A DNA stretch of 19,692 bases, taken from contig PXDE01000144.1 of the NCBI GenBank assembly GCA_003566475.1, positions 1-19,692 on the forward strand, given 5' to 3'. This DNA comes from PVC group bacterium. GTDB lineage: Bacteria; Verrucomicrobiota; Kiritimatiellia; SS1-B-03-39; PXDE01. The stretch's first letter is position 1; each line of letters starts with the position of its first letter. Position numbers and translations under genes: made by a program. The notes below the pieces were generated by a model. It saw only the letters and a program-made list of their open reading frames with translations. It did not search any database and was not told the DNA's origin. This document shows, one piece after another, positions 1 through 7,357 of the stretch.

Positions 1-1
1 C

Positions 2-604
2 TCCGGGGCGGCCCGCTGGAACTACCTGGCCATCTGGGGGTACGTGCTCCGGCGCGAGTTGGGCGAGGATTACGCACGCAAGCTCCGCGACCCGGCCCAT
101 GCCGAGGAGGTGGCGAGGGCGCAGGCGGCGGCCCGGGAGTTCACGACCCGGGTCTATCGGAATGTGCCGGTGCTGGACCGGGCGGCCCGCGCGGCCACCA
201 ATACCTTCGTCCAGCGTCGGATCGGCGACGTGCTGATCAACTGGGAGAACGAGATTCTGCTCGGCAAGAACGACCTCGACGCGGCCGGGGTGGAACTGGT
301 GATCCCCGAGGTGAGCGTTCTCGCCCAGCCCACGGTGGCCGTGGTGGACCGCCATGCGGACCGCCGGGGCGCCCGGGCGGTGGCAGAGGCCTATCTCGAG
401 TACCTCTATTCCCCGGTGGGCCAGGACATCGCGGGCAGACACTATTACCGTCCGACCTCCCCGGAGGCGGCGGCCATGTACGCGGGGCAATTCCCGAAGA
501 TCACCCTGTTCACCATCGACGACGTGTTCGGCGGATGGGCCGAGGCCAATCGCGTCCACTTCGCCGACGGCGGAGAATTCGACCGCATCTACCGGCCACG
601 GTAG
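2..604 (+). CDS. sbp: Sulfate/thiosulfate-binding periplasmic protein, 3' part (5' end outside window)
   Basis: Periplasmic solute-binding component of the sulfate/thiosulfate ABC importer; it hands the oxyanion to the CysT/CysW channel. The open frame runs in from the left edge, and the first visible residues, SGAARWNYLAIWGY, match the SGxARWNYLAAW ligand-region signature of the Sbp/CysP family, so the GTG at 44 is an internal valine and not a start. About 200 C-terminal residues are visible. They end with the family-typical stretch around ITLFTIDDVFGGW and HFADGGEFDRIY. The signal peptide and N-terminal lobe lie upstream of the window. cysT, cysW and cysA follow on the same strand, which supports the assignment. 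Whether it prefers sulfate or thiosulfate cannot be read from this part. Confidence 0.93.
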   Translation, partial: SGAARWNYLAIWGYVLRRELGEDYARKLRDPAHAEEVARAQAAAREFTTRVYRNVPVLDRAARAATNTFVQRRIGDVLINWENEILLGKNDLDAAGVELVIPEVSVLAQPTVAVVDRHADRRGARAVAEAYLEYLYSPVGQDIAGRHYYRPTSPEAAAMYAGQFPKITLFTIDDVFGGWAEANRVHFADGGEFDRIYRPR

Positions 605-700
605 CCGATGACGGGCCCCTGCTTCTCCTCCAACGCGTACCTCTCGGCCTCAGTCACGATGATGTATGTCACCCTGCCGATCGTCTCGTCCTTGTCTGGA
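592..700 (-). pseudogene. Possible short gene remnant on the minus strand
   Basis: Read on the minus strand, the gap after sbp gives a peptide-like stretch, GRVTYIIVTEAERYALEEKQ then GPVIGYRGR and a stop at 589-591, with G/C at most third codon positions like real genes here. No start codon belongs to it: upstream the frame runs straight into the palindromic repeat at 701-834. It may be the tail of a gene broken by that repeat, or chance. I do not recognise the family. Confidence 0.2.
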
Positions 701-834
701 CGTGGGACGGACGTCCTCGTCCGCCCTGCGAAGGATCCGCGCCTGGAAAGACCTTGGCCTGCGGTTTCTCGCCGAACCAAGGGCCTGTTCAGGCTCTGGA
801 CATCGCGGAGACGGACGAGGACGTCCGTCCCACG
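701..834. repeat. Palindromic repeat element (REP/MITE-like) between sbp and cysT
   Basis: A perfect 23-nt inverted repeat, arms 701-723 and 812-834, encloses 88 nt. Each arm carries the self-complementary core GGACGTCC. A weaker inner pairing is present: CCTTGG at 752-757 against CCAAGG at 777-782. There is no coding sequence of its own; the frames across it stay open only because the DNA is GC-rich. This is the look of a small non-autonomous repeat, and the transcript across it would fold into a long stem. It could lower expression of cysT relative to sbp or protect the sbp message end; that effect is inference. Confidence 0.75.
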
Positions 835-865
835 AAACGTGGCCACGCCAGCCCTGGGCGCGGCC

Positions 866-869
866 GGAG
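866..869 (+). promoter_or_regulatory. Ribosome binding site deciding the cysT start
   Basis: GGAG lies 7 nt before the ATG at 877. This ATG, and not the long open frame reaching back to 535, fits the N-terminus of CysT homologues (short basic leader, then VLPGFGLSLGVTLTYTSLL). Confidence 0.65.
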
Positions 870-876
870 CACGGCC

Positions 877-1701
877 ATGAGCCGCCGGGTTCTGCCCGGG
901 TTCGGGCTGTCCTTGGGGGTCACCCTGACCTATACCAGCCTGCTGGTGCTGATCCCTCTGGGGGGACTGTTCCTGTTCTCGGGACGGCAGTCCTGGTCGG
1001 ACTTCGTGGCCAAGGCCATCCTCGACCCCCGGGTGCTCGCCTCCTACCGACTGAGCTTCGGGACGTCGGCGATGGCCGCCGCCATCAACGGGGTGTTCGG
1101 TTTCATCGTGGCCTGGGTGCTGGTCCGCTACCGGTTCCCGGGCCGCCGCCTGGTGGATGCGGTGGTGGACCTGCCGTTCGCCCTGCCCACGGCGGTGTCC
1201 GGCATCGCCCTGGTCACCCTGTACGACCGCCATGGCTGGATGGGCCGCCACCTTGCCTCGCTGGGCATTCAGGTGGCCAACACGCCTCTGGGCATCACGC
1301 TGGCCCTGGTGCTGATCGGGCTGCCCTTCGTGGTCCGGACGGTCCAGCCCGCGATCAAGGATCTGGAGGCCGAACTCGAGGAGGCGGCGGCCAGCCTGGG
1401 CGCGAACCGCCTTCAGGCGTTCCGCCGGGTCATTTTCCCGGCCATTCTCCCCGCCCTGCTTTCGGGATTCACCCTGGCGTTCGCCCGGGCGGTGGGGGAG
1501 TTCGGATCGGTGATCTTCATCGCGGGCAATCTGCCCATGCGGACGGAGATCGCCCCGCTGCTCATCGTGATCAGGCTCGAGCAGTACGACTACACCGGCG
1601 CGGCGGCCATCGGGGTGGTGATGCTGGTCGCCTCGTTCCTCACCCTGTTCGTCATCAACCTCCTGCAGGCCTGGAGCCGCCGGCGAGGCAAGGAGACCTG
1701 A
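877..1701 (+). CDS. cysT: Sulfate/thiosulfate ABC transporter permease CysT
   Basis: Inner-membrane permease that pairs with CysW to form the sulfate/thiosulfate channel. It has 274 aa, normal for CysT. The N-terminus, VLPGFGLSLGVTLTYTSLLV, is family-typical. About six hydrophobic segments are visible. The cytoplasmic EAA loop that contacts the ATPase reads ELEEAAASLGANRLQAFRR, followed by VIFPAILPAL. GEFGSVIFIAGN near residue 210 is also characteristic. The frame is open back to 535, but that extension is made of repeat DNA and has no homology-like content, so the ATG at 877 with its GGAG is chosen. The stop is one base before the cysW ATG (TGACATG), so the two permeases are probably translationally coupled. 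Confidence 0.94.
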   Translation: MSRRVLPGFGLSLGVTLTYTSLLVLIPLGGLFLFSGRQSWSDFVAKAILDPRVLASYRLSFGTSAMAAAINGVFGFIVAWVLVRYRFPGRRLVDAVVDLPFALPTAVSGIALVTLYDRHGWMGRHLASLGIQVANTPLGITLALVLIGLPFVVRTVQPAIKDLEAELEEAAASLGANRLQAFRRVIFPAILPALLSGFTLAFARAVGEFGSVIFIAGNLPMRTEIAPLLIVIRLEQYDYTGAAAIGVVMLVASFLTLFVINLLQAWSRRRGKET

Positions 1702-1702
1702 C

Positions 1703-2593
1703 ATGCCCGGACTTCCTCCGCGCCTCCGCGCCGCCCGCCCCGCCGAGGCCCGGCGGGCCGTCACCGAGCCCTGGCCGGTGCGGGCGGGGCTCATCGCCCT
1801 CGCCCTCCTGTTCATCGCCCTGCTCCTGGTGCTTCCCCTGGTTCTGGTCTTCCAGACCGCGTTCGCCCAGGGCTGGCGGACCTATCTGGCCGCCATCCGC
1901 GAGCCCGACGCCTGGGCGGCCATCCGCCTGACCCTGCTGGCCACCATCATCTCGGTGCCGCTGAACACCATCTTTGGCGTGGCCGCCGCCTGGGCCATCG
2001 CCAAGTTCCGGTTCCGGGGGCGCCAGCTTCTGCTTACCCTGATCGACCTGCCCTTCGCGGTGTCGCCGGTGATCGCCGGGCTCATCTTCGTGATCCTGTT
2101 CGGGCGCCGGGGGTTTCTGGGGCCGTGGCTGGCCGAGCACGGCATCCGGATCATCTTCAACACTCCGGGCATCGTGCTGGCCACCCTGTTCGTCACCTTT
2201 CCCTTCGTGGCCCGGGAGCTGATCCCCCTCATGGAGGCCCAGGGCAGCGACGAGGAGCAGTCCGCCCTCACCCTGGGGGCGAGCGGCTGGCAGACCTTCT
2301 GGCGGGTGACCCTGCCCAACATCAAGTGGGCGCTGCTCTACGGGATCATCCTCTGCAACGCCCGGGCCATGGGCGAGTTCGGCGCGGTCTCGGTGGTGTC
2401 CGGGCACATCCGGGGCCGGACCAACACCATGCCCCTGCACATCGAGGTCCTCTACAACGACTACCAGTTCGCGGCCGCCTTCGCGGTGGCCTCCCTGCTG
2501 GCCCTGCTGGCCGTGGTCACGCTGGTGCTCAAGAGCCTCGTCGAATGGCGTGCCGCCCCGGCCAGCGCACCTTCCGAAGCCGCCGCCGGCTGA
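1703..2593 (+). CDS. cysW: Sulfate/thiosulfate ABC transporter permease CysW
   Basis: Second permease subunit of the sulfate importer, inner membrane, 296 aa. The visible CysW hallmarks are AWAIAKFRFRGRQLLLTLID followed by LPFAVSPVIAGL, then the EAA loop EEQSALTLGASGWQTFWRVT with LPNIKWALLYGI. NARAMGEFGAVSVVSGHIRG and the NTMPLHIEVLYNDY motif follow. The ATG at 1703 has AGGAG at 1691-1695, 7 nt upstream and inside the cysT end. An Arg/Ala-rich N-terminal tail of about 25 residues precedes the first membrane helix. The C-terminal tail, rich in Ala, Pro and Ser, is not conserved. The gene is followed by a 230-nt gap holding a palindromic repeat before cysA. Confidence 0.95.
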   Translation: MPGLPPRLRAARPAEARRAVTEPWPVRAGLIALALLFIALLLVLPLVLVFQTAFAQGWRTYLAAIREPDAWAAIRLTLLATIISVPLNTIFGVAAAWAIAKFRFRGRQLLLTLIDLPFAVSPVIAGLIFVILFGRRGFLGPWLAEHGIRIIFNTPGIVLATLFVTFPFVARELIPLMEAQGSDEEQSALTLGASGWQTFWRVTLPNIKWALLYGIILCNARAMGEFGAVSVVSGHIRGRTNTMPLHIEVLYNDYQFAAAFAVASLLALLAVVTLVLKSLVEWRAAPASAPSEAAAG

Positions 2594-2643
2594 GACCCTC
2601 CCCCCATCCTAAGCCGGAACGATTCAGCACCCAGACGACTTTT

Positions 2644-2791
2644 GAACCGCGAATGAACGCCAATGGACGCGAATTTCGGAGTGGTGGCGAGGCCGGATTG
2701 CGCTCGCCACCCCGTGAGTATGGGCGATCGGCGCCCGCGGCGTGGTTTCATCTTGTCCCCACTGGCGTTCATTCGCGTCCATTCGCGGTTC
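2644..2791. repeat. Composite palindromic repeat between cysW and cysA
   Basis: The two flanks contain rearranged complementary modules. CGCGAATGAACGCCA at 2648-2662 is complementary to 2763-2777 (15 of 15). AATGGACGCGAAT at 2662-2674 is complementary to 2771-2783 (13 of 13). GAACCGCGAATG at 2644-2655 is complementary to 2780-2791 (12 of 12). Between them sits a separate hairpin, 2683-2691 with 2703-2711, 9 bp perfect with an 11-nt loop. No ORF is supported. Repeats containing this gaaccgcgaatg module are, from memory, common between genes of Verrucomicrobiota-type genomes; this needs a search. It is unrelated in sequence to the element at 701-834. Confidence 0.72.
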
Positions 2792-2808
2792 CACTGCATG
2801 GCTCCGGC

Positions 2809-2815
2809 TAAGGAG
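2809..2815 (+). promoter_or_regulatory. Strong ribosome binding site of cysA
   Basis: TAAGGAG lies 8 nt before the ATG at 2824. It is the strongest Shine-Dalgarno match in the operon and lies just outside the repeat, so cysA can be translated independently of cysW. Confidence 0.7.
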
Positions 2816-2823
2816 AATTCCAC

Positions 2824-3879
2824 ATGACCATCCAGGCCAACCAGATCACCAAGCGTTTCGGCGCCTTCACCGCCCTCGACCGGGTGGACCTCGAGGTCGG
2901 CGACGGCCAGCTCGTCGCCCTGCTCGGCCCCTCGGGATCGGGCAAGACGACCCTGCTCCGCATCATCGCGGGGCTCGAGCAGGCCGATGAGGGGTCGGTC
3001 TGGCTCGACGGGGTGGACACCACCCGGCAGAATCCTCGCGAGCGAAGAGTCGGCTTCGTGTTCCAGCACTACGCGCTGTTCCGGCACATGACCGTCTTCG
3101 AGAACGTGGCCTTCGGTCTGCGCGTGAAGCCCCGGCGGGTCCGGCCGGGGCGGGACGAGATCCGCGATCGGGTCCATGAGCTGCTCCGCCTGGTCCAGCT
3201 CGACTGGCTGGCCGACCGGCTTCCCAACCAGCTCTCCGGGGGCCAGCGCCAGCGGGTGGCCCTGGCCCGGGCCCTGGCCGTGGAGCCCAGGGTGCTGCTT
3301 CTGGACGAACCGTTCGGCGCCCTCGACGCCAAGGTCCGCAAGGAGCTCCGGCGCTGGCTGCGCCGCCTCCACGACGAGATCCATGTCACCAGCGTCTTCG
3401 TGACCCACGACGTCGAGGAGGCGCTGGAGGTCGCCGACGAAGTGGTGGTGATGAACGAGGGGCGCATCGAGCAGAAGGGCCATCCCGATCAGGTCTACGA
3501 GCACCCGGTCAACTCGTTCGTCTATCACTTCCTGGGCAGCGTCAACCTGTTCCACACCCGGGTGCGCGATGGCCAGGTCCGTGTCGGCGAACAGGTGCTG
3601 GCGGTGGAGGGCGAAGACGAGGCGGTGGTGCATGCGCGGCCCCACGACATCGAGATCTCGCGGACGGCGGAGCCCGGCTGGCTGGAAGGCACGGTGCTGC
3701 GGATCCATGGCATCGGCCCGGTGGTCCGGGTCGAGGTCCGTCGCGAGGACGAGAGCCTGGTCGAGGTCGAGCTCCCCCGCGAGCGCTACGCGGACCTGCG
3801 GTTCACCGTGGGCGAGGCCGTGCACCTGAGCCCCCGGCAGGCCAAGGTGTTCGCGGAGGCGGGGCGTCAATCCAATTGA
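2824..3879 (+). CDS. cysA: Sulfate/thiosulfate ABC transporter ATP-binding protein CysA
   Basis: ATPase of the sulfate importer, acting on the cytoplasmic face of CysT/CysW; 351 aa, usual for CysA. The N-terminal nucleotide-binding domain has Walker A GPSGSGKTT (residues 35-43), a Q-loop in FVFQHYALFRHMTVFENVAF (Q81), signature LSGGQRQRVALARAL (137-151), Walker B LLLDEPFGALDAKVR (158-172) and the switch histidine in VFVTHDVEEAL. The C-terminal part, from about residue 235, is the TOBE-like regulatory domain (VHARPHDIEIS). The family member is fixed by the FGAFTALDRVDLEV start, PNQLSGGQRQR and the cysTW context; molybdate or spermidine ATPases are less likely. No regulator gene is adjacent. 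Confidence 0.95.
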   Translation: MTIQANQITKRFGAFTALDRVDLEVGDGQLVALLGPSGSGKTTLLRIIAGLEQADEGSVWLDGVDTTRQNPRERRVGFVFQHYALFRHMTVFENVAFGLRVKPRRVRPGRDEIRDRVHELLRLVQLDWLADRLPNQLSGGQRQRVALARALAVEPRVLLLDEPFGALDAKVRKELRRWLRRLHDEIHVTSVFVTHDVEEALEVADEVVVMNEGRIEQKGHPDQVYEHPVNSFVYHFLGSVNLFHTRVRDGQVRVGEQVLAVEGEDEAVVHARPHDIEISRTAEPGWLEGTVLRIHGIGPVVRVEVRREDESLVEVELPRERYADLRFTVGEAVHLSPRQAKVFAEAGRQSN

Positions 3880-3917
3880 CCGATCGGACATCTGGTTTGC
3901 CATGTGGGAGGCGGGGG

Positions 3918-3948
3918 TTGACCCGGGGCGGGGCAAGCGTGGCATAGT
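3918..3948 (+). promoter_or_regulatory. Candidate sigma70-type promoter for gltX
   Basis: TTGACC at 3918-3923 and CATAGT at 3943-3948, spacer 19 nt, give a plausible but long-spaced -35/-10 pair about 55 nt before the gltX start. It lies in the 125-nt gap after cysA, where a new transcription unit is expected. Pattern match only. Confidence 0.35.
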
Positions 3949-4004
3949 GGGCCGCTGCCGTTCTGGCTCCGCAGACCGGCTTCCGTCCCCGACCCGAGGT
4001 TCCC

Positions 4005-5321
4005 GTGACCGTACGCACCCGTTTCGCCCCCAGTCCCACCGGACATGTCCACATCGGCAATATCCGGGCCGCCATCTTCAACTGGCTGTTCGCCCGCCAT
4101 GAGGGCGGGGCGTTCCTGCTCCGGCTGGAGGACACCGACCGCGAGCGCTCCACCGAGGAGGCCGTGCGGACGGTGCGCGAGGCCATGGACTGGCTGGGGC
4201 TGGACGTGGACGAGGCGCCGGTGTTCCAGTCGCGCCGGACCGAGGCCCACCGGGCGGCGGCCGAGGATCTGCTGGCCCGGGGCCACGCCTATCGCGAGGA
4301 CAAGGGCGGCACCGGCCAGGGCGAGGCGGTGGTGTTCCGGATGCCCGGGACCGACATCGCCTTCCGCGACCAGGTGAAGGGCGACCTGGCCAAGAAGGCC
4401 GCCGACCTGAAGGATTTCGTGATCGTCCGGTCCAACGGGACCCCGGTGTTCCATCTGGCCAACGTGGTGGACGACATCCACATGGGCATCACCCACGTGA
4501 TCCGCGGCGACGACCACGTGGAGAACACGTTCCGTCATCTGGCGCTGTACCGGGCGCTGGGCGCGCCGGCCCCCACGTTCGCGCATCTGCCCATGATCGT
4601 GAACCATCAGGGCAAGCCCTATGCCAAGCGGGACGGCGACGCCTATGTGGGCGATTTCCGGGACAAGGGGTTTCTGCCCGAGGCCCTGCTGAACTACCTG
4701 GCCCTGCTCGGGTGGTCGCCGGGCGACGACCGCGAGGTGATGTCGCGGGCCGAGCTGGTGGAGGCGTTCACCCTGGGGCGGGTGGTGTCGTCGCCGGCCC
4801 GCATGGACCCGGCCAAGCTGCTGTGGATGAACGGCGAGCACCTGCGCCGGATGCCCCGCGACGCGTGGCGCCAGGCCTGCGACCGGGAGCTGGCCCGGGC
4901 CGGACTGGACGGGGAGGCCGCCTACGTCGGCCGGGTGCTGGACCTGCTGGGCGACCGGATCAGGATCTGGACCGATGTGGCCCCCATGGCCGCGCCGTTC
5001 CTGGCCGAGGCGGTGACGTACGATGAGACGTCGGTGCAGAAGCGGCTGAAACGCGAAGGGGTGGCGGCGCGGCTGCGGACCATCCGCGAGGCGTTCGCGA
5101 CGGTGGACCCGTTCGAGGCGGCCGGACTGGAGGCCGCGCTCCAGGCGGTGGCGGCCGCGGCGGGGGAGAAGCCGGCGGCGTTCATCCATCCGGTGCGGGT
5201 CGCGGCATCGGGCCAGATGGCCGGTCCCAGCCTCTACGAGATGCTGGAGGTGATCGGCCGCGACCGGGTGCTGGCCCGACTGGCCGACACGGCGGACCGG
5301 CTGGAGGCGGGCACCCTGTGA
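4005..5321 (+). CDS. gltX: Glutamate--tRNA ligase (compact form)
   Basis: Class I aminoacyl-tRNA synthetase charging tRNA-Glu (possibly also tRNA-Gln) with glutamate in the cytoplasm. The N-terminus TVRTRFAPSPTGHVHIGNIR contains the HIGH-type motif. GTPVFHLANVVDDIHMGITH with VIRGDDH and the FLPEALLNYLALLGWSPGDD region are GluRS hallmarks. It has 438 aa, against about 470-500 usually. The shortening is mostly after residue 95, where AYREDKGGTGQGEAVVF replaces the usual longer connective insert, and there is no Cys cluster for zinc. The KMSKS loop reads GKPYAKRDGD where most bacterial enzymes have KLSKRHG. An anticodon-binding C-terminal half is present, so it is not GluQ-RS. The start is GTG. 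The stop overlaps the pgsA start (GTGA). Confidence 0.92.
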   Translation: MTVRTRFAPSPTGHVHIGNIRAAIFNWLFARHEGGAFLLRLEDTDRERSTEEAVRTVREAMDWLGLDVDEAPVFQSRRTEAHRAAAEDLLARGHAYREDKGGTGQGEAVVFRMPGTDIAFRDQVKGDLAKKAADLKDFVIVRSNGTPVFHLANVVDDIHMGITHVIRGDDHVENTFRHLALYRALGAPAPTFAHLPMIVNHQGKPYAKRDGDAYVGDFRDKGFLPEALLNYLALLGWSPGDDREVMSRAELVEAFTLGRVVSSPARMDPAKLLWMNGEHLRRMPRDAWRQACDRELARAGLDGEAAYVGRVLDLLGDRIRIWTDVAPMAAPFLAEAVTYDETSVQKRLKREGVAARLRTIREAFATVDPFEAAGLEAALQAVAAAAGEKPAAFIHPVRVAASGQMAGPSLYEMLEVIGRDRVLARLADTADRLEAGTL

Positions 5322-5944
5322 GCGCTCCCGTTCCCGGCCTCAACCTGGCCTGCAAGATCACCCTGGCGCGTCTGCTCGGGGTGCCGGTGTTCATCCTCTG
5401 CTTCCTGTACTACAAGTTCAGCCTGGAGGGGGGCGAGCCGCGGGAGGGCTTCCGGACCGCCGCCCTGCTCCTGTTCACCGGGGTGGCGGCGACCGACGCG
5501 CTCGATGGCTACGTCGCGCGGACGCGCGATCAGATCACCGAGCTGGGCCGGATCCTGGATCCCCTGGCCGACAAGGCGCTGCTGGTGTCGGCGCTGATCC
5601 TGCTCACGCGCCCTTCGCTGGCGGGCGTGCTCGATCCGCAGTTTCCCATCGCCTTCACGGTGCTGGTGCTGAGCCGCGACGCGCTGCTCCTGGTGGGGTC
5701 GCTGGTGATCCATGCCCTGGGGGGGCGGGTGAAGGTGCGGCCGCGGCTCTCGGGCAAGATCGCCACGGCGCTGCTCATGGTCTGCATCGTGTGGTCGCTG
5801 ATGCAGATCCCCTCCGAGGCGTTCGGGGGGCTGGTCTGGATCTGCGGGGCGTTCGTGACCATCTCCGGCGTGCACTACCTCGGCGACTGGGTGCGGCAGA
5901 TGAACGAGACCCTGCATGCGGCGCACGGGGGGAGGCCGGCATGA
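5318..5944 (+). CDS. pgsA: CDP-alcohol phosphatidyltransferase, probably phosphatidylglycerophosphate synthase
   Basis: Integral membrane enzyme joining CDP-diacylglycerol to glycerol-3-phosphate, the committed step to phosphatidylglycerol; 208 aa with about five or six hydrophobic segments. The complete CDP-alcohol phosphotransferase motif D-x2-DG-x2-AR-x8-G-x3-D-x3-D is visible: D60, D63, G64, A67, R68, G77, D81 and D85, within TDALDGYVAR and LGRILDPLADK. The N-terminal NLACKITLARLLGVPVF matches PgsA, where related enzymes differ. A different acceptor alcohol (for example inositol phosphate) cannot be fully excluded from motifs alone. The GTG start overlaps the gltX stop and the stop overlaps the der ATG (ATGA), so the three genes form a tight operon. 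Confidence 0.86.
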   Translation: MSAPVPGLNLACKITLARLLGVPVFILCFLYYKFSLEGGEPREGFRTAALLLFTGVAATDALDGYVARTRDQITELGRILDPLADKALLVSALILLTRPSLAGVLDPQFPIAFTVLVLSRDALLLVGSLVIHALGGRVKVRPRLSGKIATALLMVCIVWSLMQIPSEAFGGLVWICGAFVTISGVHYLGDWVRQMNETLHAAHGGRPA

Positions 5945-7299
5945 GCGGGCCCGCGCCGCGCCTGGTGGCCATCGTGGGACGGCCCAACGTGGGCAAGTCG
6001 GCCCTGTTCAACCGGCTGGCCCGGCGCCGGCTGGCCATCGTGCACGAACAGGCGGGGGTGACCCGCGACCGGGTGACCTGCGAGGTCGAGCATGCGGGGC
6101 GCCGGTTCGACCTGATGGACACCGGGGGCATCGGCCTGGCCGACGGGGCGCGGTCGCCGGACGCCATCGAGCAGGCCATGGTGGGCCAGGCCGAGGTAGC
6201 CATCGAGGACGCGGCGGCCATCATCATGGTGGTGGACGCCACCGCCGGGGTGGTGCCGCTGGACGCCATGGTGGCCCGCCGTCTGCACGAGGCGGGGCGG
6301 CCGGTGGTGGTGGCGGCGAACAAGGCGGACACCGCCGACCGCGACGGGCTGAGCGCGGAGTTCGAGGCCCTGGGGTTCCCGGTGGTGCCGGTCTCGGCGC
6401 TGCACAACCGGGGCATCGCTCCGCTGCTGGAGGGCATCCTGCCGGCGCTGTCCGAGACGGCGGACGCCGCCGGACCGCCCCGCCGGCTCAAGGTGGCGGT
6501 GGTGGGGCGGCCCAATGCCGGCAAGTCGAGCTACATCAACCGGCTGCTCCGGGCGGAGCGGGTGATCGTGTCGGAGGTGCCGGGGACCACCCGGGACAGC
6601 GTGCATGTGCCGTTCACCATCGGCTCGGGGCCGGAGGCGAGGGCCTACGAGCTGATCGACACGGCGGGGGTTCGCGGGCCCTCGCGGGTCCAGACGGCGG
6701 TGGACAAGTTCAGCCTCATGCGCACCAAGGTCAGCATCGAGGCCTGCGACGTGGCGGTGGTGATGTTCGACGCGCAGGAAGGGCCCCGGCTCACCGACAA
6801 GAAGCTGGGGCGGCAGGTGGCCGACCTCGGGAAGGGCTGCGTGATCATGGTCAACAAATGGGATCTCGCCGAGGGCCACACCACCCAGCGTCAGTACGGC
6901 GAGGCGCTGGCCCGGGCGCTGCCCTATCTGGCCTTCGCGCCGGTGGTCTACGTGTCGGCGAAGACGGGCTACAACGTCCGGCGCAGCATCGAGGCCATCG
7001 ACCTCGCGGGGGCGGGGATCAGCACGCAGCTCACCACGGGGGTGCTCAACCGGGTGCTGCGCGACGCCTGGGGGGCGACCGCCCCGCCGTCGTTCGCGGG
7101 CAAGCCGCTGAAGCTGTACTACGCCACGCAGGCCGGGATGCGGCCGGTGCGGATCCGGCTGTTTGTGAACGAGCCCAAGGCGGCGAGCGCGTCGTTCCAG
7201 GCCTATCTCACCCGCAAGCTGCGAGAGGCGTTCGGCCTGGAAGGGGCTCCGGTTCTGCTCGACTTCCGGCCCCGGTCGCGCACCGACGGCAGGCGCTGA
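5941..7299 (+). CDS. der: Ribosome-associated GTPase Der (EngA)
   Basis: Essential double-GTPase acting in 50S ribosome assembly; 452 aa, close to the family norm. First G domain: G1 GRPNVGKS (residues 13-20), G3 DTGG, G4 NKAD. Second G domain: G1 GRPNAGKS (189-196), PGTTRDS switch region, G3 DTAG, G4 NKWD and G5-like VSAKTG. The C-terminal KH-like domain runs from about residue 350 (LNRVLRDAW, then KLYYATQAGMRPVRIRLFVN). The frame is open 50 codons further back, but inside pgsA in another frame; the ATG at 5941 with GGAGG at 5931-5935 starts directly on SGPAPRLVAIVGRPNVGKS and is the clear choice. It is the last gene of the gltX-pgsA-der set. Confidence 0.96.
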   Translation: MSGPAPRLVAIVGRPNVGKSALFNRLARRRLAIVHEQAGVTRDRVTCEVEHAGRRFDLMDTGGIGLADGARSPDAIEQAMVGQAEVAIEDAAAIIMVVDATAGVVPLDAMVARRLHEAGRPVVVAANKADTADRDGLSAEFEALGFPVVPVSALHNRGIAPLLEGILPALSETADAAGPPRRLKVAVVGRPNAGKSSYINRLLRAERVIVSEVPGTTRDSVHVPFTIGSGPEARAYELIDTAGVRGPSRVQTAVDKFSLMRTKVSIEACDVAVVMFDAQEGPRLTDKKLGRQVADLGKGCVIMVNKWDLAEGHTTQRQYGEALARALPYLAFAPVVYVSAKTGYNVRRSIEAIDLAGAGISTQLTTGVLNRVLRDAWGATAPPSFAGKPLKLYYATQAGMRPVRIRLFVNEPKAASASFQAYLTRKLREAFGLEGAPVLLDFRPRSRTDGRR

Positions 7300-7321
7300 G
7301 CCGCCGGATCGGGATTCGGGG

Positions 7322-7351
7322 TTGGCCAGCGGGGGCGGGCGCGGCTAGACT
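7322..7351 (+). promoter_or_regulatory. Candidate promoter giving a near-leaderless comM transcript
   Basis: TTGGCC at 7322-7327 and CTAGAC at 7345-7350 have a 17-nt spacer (TAGACT at 7346-7351 is an alternative -10). The ATG at 7358 would then sit at about the transcription start, and no Shine-Dalgarno sequence precedes it. Both facts point to a leaderless or nearly leaderless message. Confidence 0.4.
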
Positions 7352-7357
7352 CCGCGC

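Noticed and set aside
535..876. N-terminal extension of cysT
   Set aside because: The frame stays open only through sbp out of frame and through the palindromic repeat. CysT homology begins at the ATG 877, which has its own GGAG.
589..1815. 408-codon minus-strand frame covering cysT
   Set aside because: It is a shadow of cysT and the repeat. Only its last roughly 33 codons, outside cysT, look peptide-like and are reported separately as a weak remnant.
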